Notes under the pieces: model-generated
The model's input: only the letters and a program-made list of their open reading frames with translations
Told to the model about the DNA's origin: nothing
The model's database searches: none
Source: Pollutibacter sp044353505
GTDB taxonomy: Bacteria > Bacteroidota > Bacteroidia > Chitinophagales > Chitinophagaceae
Reading direction: 5' to 3'
Length of the DNA: 11,275 nucleotides
Assembly: GCA_044353505.1 (NCBI GenBank)
Contig: JBILBU010000052.1
Coordinates: forward strand, 1 to 11,275
Shown: piece after piece, positions 1 to 6,834 of the stretch
Position numbering within the stretch: position 1 is the stretch's first letter
Layout: each line of letters opens with the position of its first letter
Program-made: the position numbers and the translations under genes

Positions 1-862
1 TTACGCCTACTTTTTTCTTGTCTAGTGGAGAGAGCGACTTATCGCCAAAGATCACCACCAGGATGAGGAGCAATGCTGCGATGAGCAGATAGAAAATATA
101 GCTGAATATCTTAGCATCGATATACAATAGGGCAATCATTACAGACGAAAACACGCCGATTCCAAGTGCGCCAAACAAAGGGTTTAGCAATTTGGCGTTT
201 ACTCCCTGAGGAACGTTCCCAATAGGTTTCCCTTCTGCATTGACAAGGTATTTTTCTTGAAAAAGCACTTGAACCAGCACGCTTAAGAGCATTCCAATGC
301 CTGCAACTAAAAACGCCCATTTAAAATCAGCAGGGTTTCCGGTATCTCCAAAGGCGCCACAGAGAAAAGGGCCTAGCGCCCCACCAACATTGATGCCCAT
401 ATAAAATATGGTATAAGCGGGATCTATTTTTCTGTCGCCAGGAGCATACAGCTGTCCGACCATCGATGATATGTTTGGCTTAAAGAACCCATTGCCAGCA
501 ATCATAAAGCCCAATCCGCTGAAAAAGAGAAAAGTGGAGAGTTCAGGATTCGACTGGTAAATCGTCGCGCAAAAAAACAAGATAAATTCCCCCAAGGCCA
601 TGGTAAGTCCACCTGCAATAATTGATCTTTTATTGCCCCAGTACCTGTCGGCTATAAATCCTCCAATCAGCGGGGTGAGATAAACAAGGCTGGTATAGCT
701 GCCGTATAGGCTTGATGCGATCGTTTTGTCAAACATCAGGGCCTTGGTCATGAAGAGTACCAGAATTGCCCGCATGCCGTAGTAGTTAAATCGCTCCCAC
801 ATTTCGGTTGTAAAAAGAACATATAGACCCTTTGGGTGTGCTGATGTCTGGCTTGATGACAT
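1..862 (-). CDS. POT/PTR2 family proton-coupled oligopeptide transporter, C-terminus beyond the window
   Basis: Inner-membrane major-facilitator protein expected to import di- and tripeptides with protons. The 287 readable residues show the family signatures. An ExxER motif with E20, E23 and R24 in helix 1 is followed by FNYYG, and a GGFIADRYWGNKR loop lies at about 67-79. GNGFFKPN carries the conserved lysine (K128), and FYMGINVGGALGP lies at 153-165. Hydrophobic segments alternate with short loops throughout. POT proteins are usually 450-600 residues, so 35-50% is missing past the left edge. The TTA at positions 1-3 looks like a reversed stop but is out of frame: codons end at 2-4, leaving one spare base. 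The ATG at 862 fits the family's short cytosolic N-terminus. The gene is transcribed divergently from purD. Family assignment is firm; substrate preference is inferred from family only. Confidence 0.93.
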   Translation of the reverse strand, partial: MSSSQTSAHPKGLYVLFTTEMWERFNYYGMRAILVLFMTKALMFDKTIASSLYGSYTSLVYLTPLIGGFIADRYWGNKRSIIAGGLTMALGEFILFFCATIYQSNPELSTFLFFSGLGFMIAGNGFFKPNISSMVGQLYAPGDRKIDPAYTIFYMGINVGGALGPFLCGAFGDTGNPADFKWAFLVAGIGMLLSVLVQVLFQEKYLVNAEGKPIGNVPQGVNAKLLNPLFGALGIGVFSSVMIALLYIDAKIFSYIFYLLIAALLLILVVIFGDKSLSPLDKKKVGV

Positions 863-875
863 GTATCTGTTTTTG

Positions 876-909
876 TTGATGTTCCTAAAATAAGCAATTT
901 GTATCTTTG
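876..909 (+). promoter_or_regulatory. Promoter for purD (Bacteroidota-type -33/-7 boxes)
   Basis: TATCTTTG at 902-909 is a perfect match to the Bacteroidota primary-sigma -7 consensus TAnnTTTG. A TTG at 876-878 lies 23 bases upstream, within the accepted spacing for the -33 element. Transcription would start about 5-8 bases after the box and leave a leader of about 30-35 bases before the purD ATG at 948. That leader is too short for a purine riboswitch. Confidence 0.7.
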
Positions 910-917
910 CGCCTCAA
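885..917 (-). promoter_or_regulatory. Candidate promoter for the POT transporter (minus strand)
   Basis: Read on the minus strand, TTG (917-915) is followed after 22 bases by TATTTTAG (892-885), which matches the Bacteroidota -7 box TAnnTTTG at all but one defined base. Initiation would fall roughly 20 bases before the ATG at 862. It overlaps the plus-strand purD promoter, so the two could compete. It is weak evidence from a short degenerate motif. Confidence 0.35.
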
Positions 918-947
918 GCAGTTTTATTTTCCATTTCAATTTATCTC

Positions 948-2231
948 ATGAACATACTTCTTTTAGGATCCGGCGGTAGGGAACATGCCCTCGCTTGGAA
1001 GATTAAGCAAAGTAGCCATTGCAGCAAACTCTTTATTGCACCCGGCAATCCCGGAACATATTCTTGCGGGGAGAATGTCGATATCGCTACTTCTGATTTT
1101 GACGGCATTGCTCAGTTTTGTCTGCAACATCAGGTTAAGCTGTTGGTTGTTGGACCTGAAGATCCATTGGTGAATGGAATCTATGATTTCTTTACGTCCA
1201 ACGCAGCCTATGCCCATATCATTGTTGTTGGTCCTTCTGCAGAAGCAGCAAAGCTTGAAGGAAGTAAGGCGTTTGCAAAAGCCTTTATGGATAGAAATGG
1301 CATTCCAACTGCATCATATAGGGAGTTTACCAAGGATAATTATGAGGAGGGGATCGTATATCTCAAACAACATGCCTTGCCAATCGTATTGAAGGCCGAT
1401 GGTTTGGCTGCAGGCAAAGGGGTTGTAATTGCAGAGTCGCATGCAGAAGCCCTTTCCACATTTGAGGACATGATTCAATTTACCTGTTTTGGGGCGGCAG
1501 GTGAGAAAGTGGTGATTGAGCAGTTCCTCACAGGCATTGAACTGAGCATGTTTGCCCTCACCGATGGGAAGGAATATGTACTCCTTCCTGAGGCGAAGGA
1601 TTATAAGCGAATTGGCAAAGGCGATACAGGCCCAAATACTGGCGGAATGGGTGCGGTTAGTCCAGTTCCATTCGCCAATAAAACCTTTATGGACAAGGTG
1701 ATTCAGCAGGTGGTTAAGCCCACGATTGATGGACTTTCTAAAGAGGGCTTGGTGTATCATGGATTTGTATTTTTCGGACTCATTAATGTGGGTGGCGAGC
1801 CTTATGTGATCGAGTATAACTGTAGGATGGGAGACCCAGAAACGGAAGTGGTCATGCCGCGCTTAAAAACAGATATCGTAGACATGTTTCTGGCGATGGC
1901 GGAGGGAAGACTTTCTGAGGTGCATATTGATGTAGATCCAAGATCAGCAGCAACTTTGGTGTTGGTGAGTGGGGGTTATCCTGGGGTATTTGAAAAAGGT
2001 AAGGTGGTTAAAGGGATTGATACGCTGCTATCTTCAGATAGCATGATATTTTATGCGGGAATTGGCAGCGGCAATGGAGAGTTGTTAACTACAGGGGGGC
2101 GCGTTGCTGCAGTTACCTCCTATGGCGATTCTATCAAGGAGGCCGTTGATAAATCGATCAACATCATTCAACATATCAGCTTTGAAAACATGGCATTCAG
2201 GCAAGATATCGGGTATGAGTTTCTAGACTAA
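948..2231 (+). CDS. purD: Phosphoribosylamine--glycine ligase (GAR synthetase)
   Basis: Cytosolic ATP-grasp enzyme for an early step of de novo purine synthesis: 5-phosphoribosylamine plus glycine plus ATP gives glycinamide ribonucleotide, ADP and phosphate. The 427 residues match the usual length of about 425-430. Visible landmarks are the N-terminal LLLGSGGREHALAWK (4-18), APGNPGT (31-37), the ATP-grasp segment KADGLAAGKGVV (149-160), DTGPNTGGMGAVSP (226-239) and the metal/ATP-binding EYNCRMGDPETE (289-300). The last of these replaces the more common NxRFGDPE with Met for Phe. The ATG at 948 gives the correct N-terminus and sits about 39 bases after a strong promoter box. It is the first gene of a co-directional run into mreB, 85 bases downstream, with no terminator seen between them. 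Nothing suggests damage or transfer. Confidence 0.97.
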   Translation: MNILLLGSGGREHALAWKIKQSSHCSKLFIAPGNPGTYSCGENVDIATSDFDGIAQFCLQHQVKLLVVGPEDPLVNGIYDFFTSNAAYAHIIVVGPSAEAAKLEGSKAFAKAFMDRNGIPTASYREFTKDNYEEGIVYLKQHALPIVLKADGLAAGKGVVIAESHAEALSTFEDMIQFTCFGAAGEKVVIEQFLTGIELSMFALTDGKEYVLLPEAKDYKRIGKGDTGPNTGGMGAVSPVPFANKTFMDKVIQQVVKPTIDGLSKEGLVYHGFVFFGLINVGGEPYVIEYNCRMGDPETEVVMPRLKTDIVDMFLAMAEGRLSEVHIDVDPRSAATLVLVSGGYPGVFEKGKVVKGIDTLLSSDSMIFYAGIGSGNGELLTTGGRVAAVTSYGDSIKEAVDKSINIIQHISFENMAFRQDIGYEFLD

Positions 2232-2261
2232 TTTCATTTTGCTACTCATTTAAATTATTGA

Positions 2262-2291
2262 TTGTTTATTGCGTTATTTATTTGAACTTTG
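2262..2291 (+). promoter_or_regulatory. Candidate promoter for mreB
   Basis: In the 85-base purD-mreB gap, TTG (2262-2264) is followed after 19 bases by GAACTTTG (2284-2291), which departs from TAnnTTTG only at its first base. It would start transcription about 20 bases before the mreB ATG at 2317. It may let the elongation genes be transcribed independently of purD. Read-through from purD remains possible because no terminator is visible in the gap. Confidence 0.45.
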
Positions 2292-2316
2292 AGCAACTTC
2301 TTTTAAATAGGCTAGC

Positions 2317-3342
2317 ATGGGACTTTTTACATGGTTTACACAGGATATTGCCATTGACCTTGGCACTGCAAATACATTGATTATTCACAATGATGAAATT
2401 GTTGTGAACGAGCCTTCTATTGTGGCCCTCGAGAGGAATAATCCAAAGCATTTGCTTGCAGTAGGAAAAAAAGCCTTGCTAATGCACGAAAAAACGCATG
2501 AAAGTATTCGTACTGTTCGTCCGTTGAAAGATGGGGTAATCGCGGATTTTAACGCTGCTGAGCTCATGATTAGGGAGATGATCAAATTGATTTATCCCAA
2601 AAAACCTCTTTTCCCACCGAGCTGGAGAATGATGATCTGCATCCCATCAAGCATTACCGAAGTAGAGAAGAGGGCAGTACGTGATAGTGCAGAACAAGCC
2701 GGTGCAAAAGAAGTTTATTTGATACATGAGCCAATGGCTGCAGCGCTAGGTATTGGTATTGATGTTACAGAACCAATTGGAAATATGATCATTGATATTG
2801 GCGGCGGAACCACTGGCATTACAGTGATAGCACTTGCAGGTATTGTGTGTGATCAATCTATACGTATTGCCGGAGATGAATTTACTGCAGACATCATGGA
2901 GGCGCTTAGAAGATATCATAGCTTGTTGATTGGAGAGAGAACTGCTGAACAGATTAAAATTCATATTGGCGCTGCCATGAAAGAACTCGATAATCCACCT
3001 GATGATATTCCTGTTAATGGAAGAGACTTGGTTACTGGTATACCTAAGCAGATTATGGTGAGTTATCAGGAAATTGCGGAGGCACTTGATAAATCTATTT
3101 TTAAAATTGAAGAAGCAATTCTTAAGGCTTTGGAAACTACGCCACCTGAGCTTGCTTCTGATATATACAGGCGAGGACTTTACCTGACCGGGGGCGGTGC
3201 ATTGCTGAAGGGGCTTGACAAAAGACTTGCTCAAAAAATTAAGCTACCGGTCCATGTTGCAGAGGATCCGCTGAAGAGTGTTGTGCGGGGCACTGGCCTT
3301 GCACTAAAAAACTATCATCATTTTCCCTTCATCATGAGGTAA
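2317..3342 (+). CDS. mreB: Rod shape-determining actin homologue MreB
   Basis: Bacterial actin that polymerises with ATP into membrane-attached filaments and guides side-wall peptidoglycan synthesis with MreC, MreD, RodA and PBP2. The 341 residues match the family (about 330-350). The N-terminal MGLFTWFTQ is amphipathic and fits the membrane-binding helix of Gram-negative MreB. Phosphate loop 1 is DLGTANT (14-20), and the conserved LIHEPMAAA contains the presumed catalytic glutamate E138. Phosphate loop 2 is DIGGGTT (160-166), and the adenosine-binding LTGGG is at 290-294. The residue after GGGTT is G167, where many MreBs have Glu or Asp. It is followed by mreC after 38 bases, in the standard mreBCD order. 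Assignment is firm; the effect of the G167 change is unknown. Confidence 0.97.
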   Translation: MGLFTWFTQDIAIDLGTANTLIIHNDEIVVNEPSIVALERNNPKHLLAVGKKALLMHEKTHESIRTVRPLKDGVIADFNAAELMIREMIKLIYPKKPLFPPSWRMMICIPSSITEVEKRAVRDSAEQAGAKEVYLIHEPMAAALGIGIDVTEPIGNMIIDIGGGTTGITVIALAGIVCDQSIRIAGDEFTADIMEALRRYHSLLIGERTAEQIKIHIGAAMKELDNPPDDIPVNGRDLVTGIPKQIMVSYQEIAEALDKSIFKIEEAILKALETTPPELASDIYRRGLYLTGGGALLKGLDKRLAQKIKLPVHVAEDPLKSVVRGTGLALKNYHHFPFIMR

Positions 3343-3380
3343 GGAAACCACTTTAAAATCAGAAGGAGCCTGCTCTCCCC

Positions 3381-4229
3381 ATGCGTAACGTTTTTTTATT
3401 TCTCAAAAGGTATTCAATATTCATTTCCTTTCTGTTCTTGCAGGGAGTGTCACTCTCAATGCTTTTTAGCTATAATGGTTTTCATCAGACGGTGTACGGA
3501 ATGTTTTCCAGTGAATTTTCCGGAAAGATCAATCAACGTGTAAATGGTGTTGAGGAATTTTTCTCATTGAGGGAGCAGAATGAAATCCTTCGAAATCAAA
3601 ATGCAGCATTGCTATCAAGTATTCCATCAGGCAGTCTCTTGCCAGATTCTTCTTTTATGTTGGTGAAGGATACGTTGTTGTTGGACTCATTGAAAACCCG
3701 TCTTCAATACCAATACTTTCCAGCCAAGGTTATTTCTAACTCTGTATTTCTGCAACAAAATTATCTTGTGCTCCACCGGGGAAGCAATCAAGGAATTCAA
3801 TCCAATATGGCAGTGGTTGGTTCAGCTGGCTTGGTAGGAACTGTGGTTGGCGTTAGCAATAACATGTCTATGGTCATGAGTTTGTTGCACCGACAATCTA
3901 AGGTAATTGCTGTTCTCAAAAAGGGAAGCGGATTGGGAAAGGTTAGCTGGAATGGGAAGGATCCAGGGCATCTCCAATTGTCGAAGGTTCCAAAGACAGT
4001 GACAGTAAAGATTGGGGATACTGTAGTCACCAGTCCTTACTCAGATAAATTTCCTCCTGGGGTTGTCATCGGATATGTAGATAACGTTAGCCAAGATCAG
4101 GAAACCAATACCTATTTGCTAAGTGTCAAGACAGCAATAGATTTCAATAGCATTCAACATGTTTTTGCAGTAAAAAACTTATTGCTTGAAGAAATGGATC
4201 AATTAAAACGCAAGGTGATCAAGGAATGA
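3381..4229 (+). CDS. mreC: Rod shape-determining protein MreC
   Basis: Bitopic inner-membrane protein that links MreB filaments to PBP2 and RodA and activates them from the periplasmic side. The 282-residue protein has a short cytosolic N-terminus and one membrane helix at about 11-30. A predicted coiled coil follows at about 52-80 (LREQNEILRNQNAALL), then a beta-rich periplasmic domain from about 105 to 270. Typical MreC strings there include LVLHRGSNQGI, GLVGTVVGVSNN, IGDTVVTSPYSDKFPPGVVIGYV. AAGGAG at 3363-3368, 12 bases before the ATG, is the clearest Shine-Dalgarno in the window and supports this start. The stop overlaps the mreD start (ATGA at 4226-4229), implying translational coupling. 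The protein is shorter than E. coli MreC (367) and lacks a long C-terminal tail, as is common outside the Gammaproteobacteria. Confidence 0.95.
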   Translation: MRNVFLFLKRYSIFISFLFLQGVSLSMLFSYNGFHQTVYGMFSSEFSGKINQRVNGVEEFFSLREQNEILRNQNAALLSSIPSGSLLPDSSFMLVKDTLLLDSLKTRLQYQYFPAKVISNSVFLQQNYLVLHRGSNQGIQSNMAVVGSAGLVGTVVGVSNNMSMVMSLLHRQSKVIAVLKKGSGLGKVSWNGKDPGHLQLSKVPKTVTVKIGDTVVTSPYSDKFPPGVVIGYVDNVSQDQETNTYLLSVKTAIDFNSIQHVFAVKNLLLEEMDQLKRKVIKE

Positions 4230-4747
4230 ATTTAATTGTAAAAAATATTATCAGACTCATTGTTATCGTGTTGATTCAGGTCTTCATCCTGAACAACATA
4301 CCCCCGTTGCACCAGTTCATCGTTCCTTATTTTTATTTTGTGTTTTTGCTTTGGTTGCCTTTTAACATCAGCAGAACAACACTATTGTTTACTGCCTTCT
4401 TTCTTGGCGTTTTCGTTGATATGTTTTACAAGACACCCGGACTCCATGCTGCGGCTTGCCTGTTGGTAGGTTTTCTTAGGCCTTTTGTCATAGGACTTTT
4501 GCTTCCAAAGGAAGTGACTGAATGGGGCAATGAAGAGCCTTCAAGGAATACCATGGGCCCCTTGCCTTATGCTACATACATTATTCTGCTTACTTTTTTG
4601 CATCATTTCTATCTCGTCTTTCTCGAATGGCTGCAATTTGGTAGCTTTCTCTATTTTCTCGGGAAGGTGATATTGACTACATTGGTCAGCTTGTTGCTTA
4701 TAATTGTTGCCGATCTTTTTATGAACAGAAAATCAAGGAGCCGGTAA
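4226..4747 (+). CDS. mreD: Rod shape-determining membrane protein MreD
   Basis: Polytopic inner-membrane partner of MreC in the elongation complex. The 173 residues are almost entirely hydrophobic. Five or six membrane segments can be outlined: about 7-25, 31-47, 50-68, 73-92, 110-131 and 140-166. LGVFVDMFY and the following GLHAAACLLVGFLRP fit the MreD pattern of a conserved Asp near the third helix. The sequence diverges fast in this family, so the call leans on position between mreC and mrdA, hydropathy and length (usually 160-175). The start codon shares four bases with the mreC stop. A charged loop (WGNEEPSRN) precedes the fifth helix. Confidence 0.9.
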   Translation: MNLIVKNIIRLIVIVLIQVFILNNIPPLHQFIVPYFYFVFLLWLPFNISRTTLLFTAFFLGVFVDMFYKTPGLHAAACLLVGFLRPFVIGLLLPKEVTEWGNEEPSRNTMGPLPYATYIILLTFLHHFYLVFLEWLQFGSFLYFLGKVILTTLVSLLLIIVADLFMNRKSRSR

Positions 4748-4760
4748 GAAAGCAAATCAG

Positions 4761-4768
4761 TAATTTTG
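4761..4768 (+). promoter_or_regulatory. Possible internal promoter -7 box before mrdA
   Basis: TAATTTTG in the 41-base mreD-mrdA gap matches TAnnTTTG perfectly and lies 20 bases before the mrdA ATG. No TTG is found at the expected 17-23 bases upstream, so only half of the promoter is present. It may be a weak internal promoter for mrdA-rodA or a chance match in AT-rich DNA. Confidence 0.35.
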
Positions 4769-4788
4769 CATAGTAATTTGTACACCCA

Positions 4789-6834
4789 ATGCCAGCATTC
4801 AATCAATCACGACAATATGTTATCCGGATAATATTCGTAACCACGTTTATTGTTCTGGCATTGCGTTTGCTGTTTCTTCAATTGGGGCCATCCAACTATG
4901 ATACGCTCGCCATGGATAATGCAGTGAGCAAAAAAGTGATGTTTCCCGATCGGGGAATCATATTCGATAGAAAGGGAAGGGCAATATTGGAAAATACCCA
5001 GACCTATGACCTAATGGTTCTTCCCACCTTGCTCAAAGGAATTGATACCCTTGGAATATGCACCATTCTTAAAATAGATAAAGAAGAATTCAGGGAGCGT
5101 ATCATTGGGGCCATCATAAAAAATGGCCGATATCGCCCCTCTATTTTTGAGTCAGTTCTTCCTGTAGAAATATTTGTACAGTTAGAGGAAAATATCTTTC
5201 GCTTTGAACCCGGGTTCTTTTTGCAGGAACGTCCGAGTCGCTCTTACCCATACAAGGCTGCTGCGCATATTCTTGGGTATGTTGGCGAAGTAGATTCTGC
5301 TGTACTCAAACGAACGAATTATTTTTACAAGATTGGGGATTATATGGGATTAAGTGGGTTGGAACGTTTTTACGAGCCAGTCTTGATGGGACAGCGTGGA
5401 GTCCGTTATCAAGTCAAAGACAATAAAAACAGAATTGTAGGATCGTATGAGAATGGAAAGTTTGATTCAACTGCCATTGCAGGAAGAAATCTTCGCAGCT
5501 CAATTGATATCGATGTGCAGGTGTTGGCAGAGCGTCTGCTAAAAAATAAACTGGGTGCTATTGTAGCGATTGATCCAAAGACAGGCGGAATTATTGCCAT
5601 GGCCAGTGGCCCTACCTATGATCCCAATGAACTTACCGGAAGCAATCGCAGAACCAATTTCTCCTGGATGTTGAGGGATACTGCACGCCCTTTGTTCAAT
5701 CGCGCCATTAAAGGGCAATATCCGCCTGGTTCAACGGTGAAGCCCATGGGGGCACTCATTGCGTTGGATGAAGGTGTTATTACAGAGTCATTCGGACTTG
5801 GCTGCAGTGGAGCATATTATGGCTGCAGAAGGCCCATTAAGTGCACCCATAAAAATCCAGGGCATGCTGCCAATTTGCGACTTGCACTTGCAAATTCTTG
5901 CAACAGTTATTTTTCTCATCTCTATAGATTGTCAGTTGATAACCCAAGACTAGGAGGAACTGTAAAAGGGTATCTCAAGTGGAAGCAATACATGAATTCA
6001 TTTGGCTTTGGTGTGAAGCTTGGGGTGGATCTTCCTAGCGAAGACAAGGGATTGATTGCAGACACCAGTTTTTACAACCGTTTGTATAACCGTTCCTGGA
6101 GTTCATGCACCAATGTATTTCTGGGAATTGGTCAAGGCGAAATGCAGGCCACTCCGCTTCAAATGGCCAATATGCTTTGTATAATTGCCAATAACGGGTA
6201 TTATTATACTCCCCATTTCATATCATCGATTGATGGGGAACAGCCAACAGATACTATTCTTAGTCGCTACCGAGTTAAACACAAGGTTACCAATATCCCA
6301 GCATCGGTATACAAAACAGTTCAACTTGGGCTGCAAGATGTAATTGAAAACGGATCAGGAAGGGTAGCACGAATTGAAGGAATAAATATTGGTGGTAAAA
6401 CGGGTACTGCTGAGAACTATGGTATTATAGCTGGCCGACGTGAAAAGTTGAAAGATCATTCTTGGTTTGTGTGTTTTGCCCCAATTGAAAATCCGAAGAT
6501 TGCGGTAGCCGTTATTGTAGAGAATGCAGGGTTTGGTGCCACCTGGGCAGGACCAATGGCATCACTCATTATGGAGAAATATTTAAAAGACACATTGTCT
6601 GAGTTGAGGTTAAAGGAAGTTGAGCGAATAGAGAATACGGAAATCATACTCCCGATTGTAAAGCTCAAGCGTGCTAAAATAGATTTGCTAAAAAAAGAAC
6701 GACTGAATAAAATTAAACTCAAGGCACAGTCACCTTCAGTTAAGAAACCAATGCCAGCACCTACAAAAAATAAAGCGATAACACAGCTTCACAAGGAAGC
6801 TGTCAAACCAAGAAATGAAGAACAAGTCATTTGA
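4789..6834 (+). CDS. mrdA: Penicillin-binding protein 2, elongation-specific peptidoglycan transpeptidase
   Basis: Class B PBP that cross-links new side-wall peptidoglycan together with RodA; anchored in the inner membrane with the catalytic domain in the periplasm. One membrane helix lies at about 12-32, followed by the pedestal region (PDRGIIFDRKGRAILENT, then RPSRSYPYKAAAHILGYVGEV). The transpeptidase domain has all three active-site motifs: STVK with nucleophile S315 and K318, SCN at 370-372, and KTG at 537-539. Three cysteines, C339, C346 and C352, cluster between the first two motifs, so a periplasmic disulfide is possible. At 681 residues it is longer than E. coli PBP2 (633). The excess is a C-terminal tail (about 616-681) with 14 lysines, three arginines and a Pro-rich stretch. 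The last 20 bases overlap the rodA start. Catalysis is expected to be intact. Confidence 0.96.
   Translation: MPAFNQSRQYVIRIIFVTTFIVLALRLLFLQLGPSNYDTLAMDNAVSKKVMFPDRGIIFDRKGRAILENTQTYDLMVLPTLLKGIDTLGICTILKIDKEEFRERIIGAIIKNGRYRPSIFESVLPVEIFVQLEENIFRFEPGFFLQERPSRSYPYKAAAHILGYVGEVDSAVLKRTNYFYKIGDYMGLSGLERFYEPVLMGQRGVRYQVKDNKNRIVGSYENGKFDSTAIAGRNLRSSIDIDVQVLAERLLKNKLGAIVAIDPKTGGIIAMASGPTYDPNELTGSNRRTNFSWMLRDTARPLFNRAIKGQYPPGSTVKPMGALIALDEGVITESFGLGCSGAYYGCRRPIKCTHKNPGHAANLRLALANSCNSYFSHLYRLSVDNPRLGGTVKGYLKWKQYMNSFGFGVKLGVDLPSEDKGLIADTSFYNRLYNRSWSSCTNVFLGIGQGEMQATPLQMANMLCIIANNGYYYTPHFISSIDGEQPTDTILSRYRVKHKVTNIPASVYKTVQLGLQDVIENGSGRVARIEGINIGGKTGTAENYGIIAGRREKLKDHSWFVCFAPIENPKIAVAVIVENAGFGATWAGPMASLIMEKYLKDTLSELRLKEVERIENTEIILPIVKLKRAKIDLLKKERLNKIKLKAQSPSVKKPMPAPTKNKAITQLHKEAVKPRNEEQVI

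Noticed and set aside
1..3. TTA at the very left edge read as the stop codon of the peptide transporter
   Set aside because: Counting back from the ATG at 862, codons end at positions 2-4 and position 1 is the first base of the next codon. The TTA is out of frame, and 287 residues is too short for a POT transporter.
910..947. Purine riboswitch in the purD leader
   Set aside because: The -7 box at 902-909 leaves only about 30-35 transcribed bases before the ATG, too few for the aptamer, and no matching fold was seen.
2746..3234. Open frame of 162 codons antisense to mreB
   Set aside because: mreB has full family conservation across this stretch. The reverse frame shows no domain or signal and reads like reverse-complement bias.
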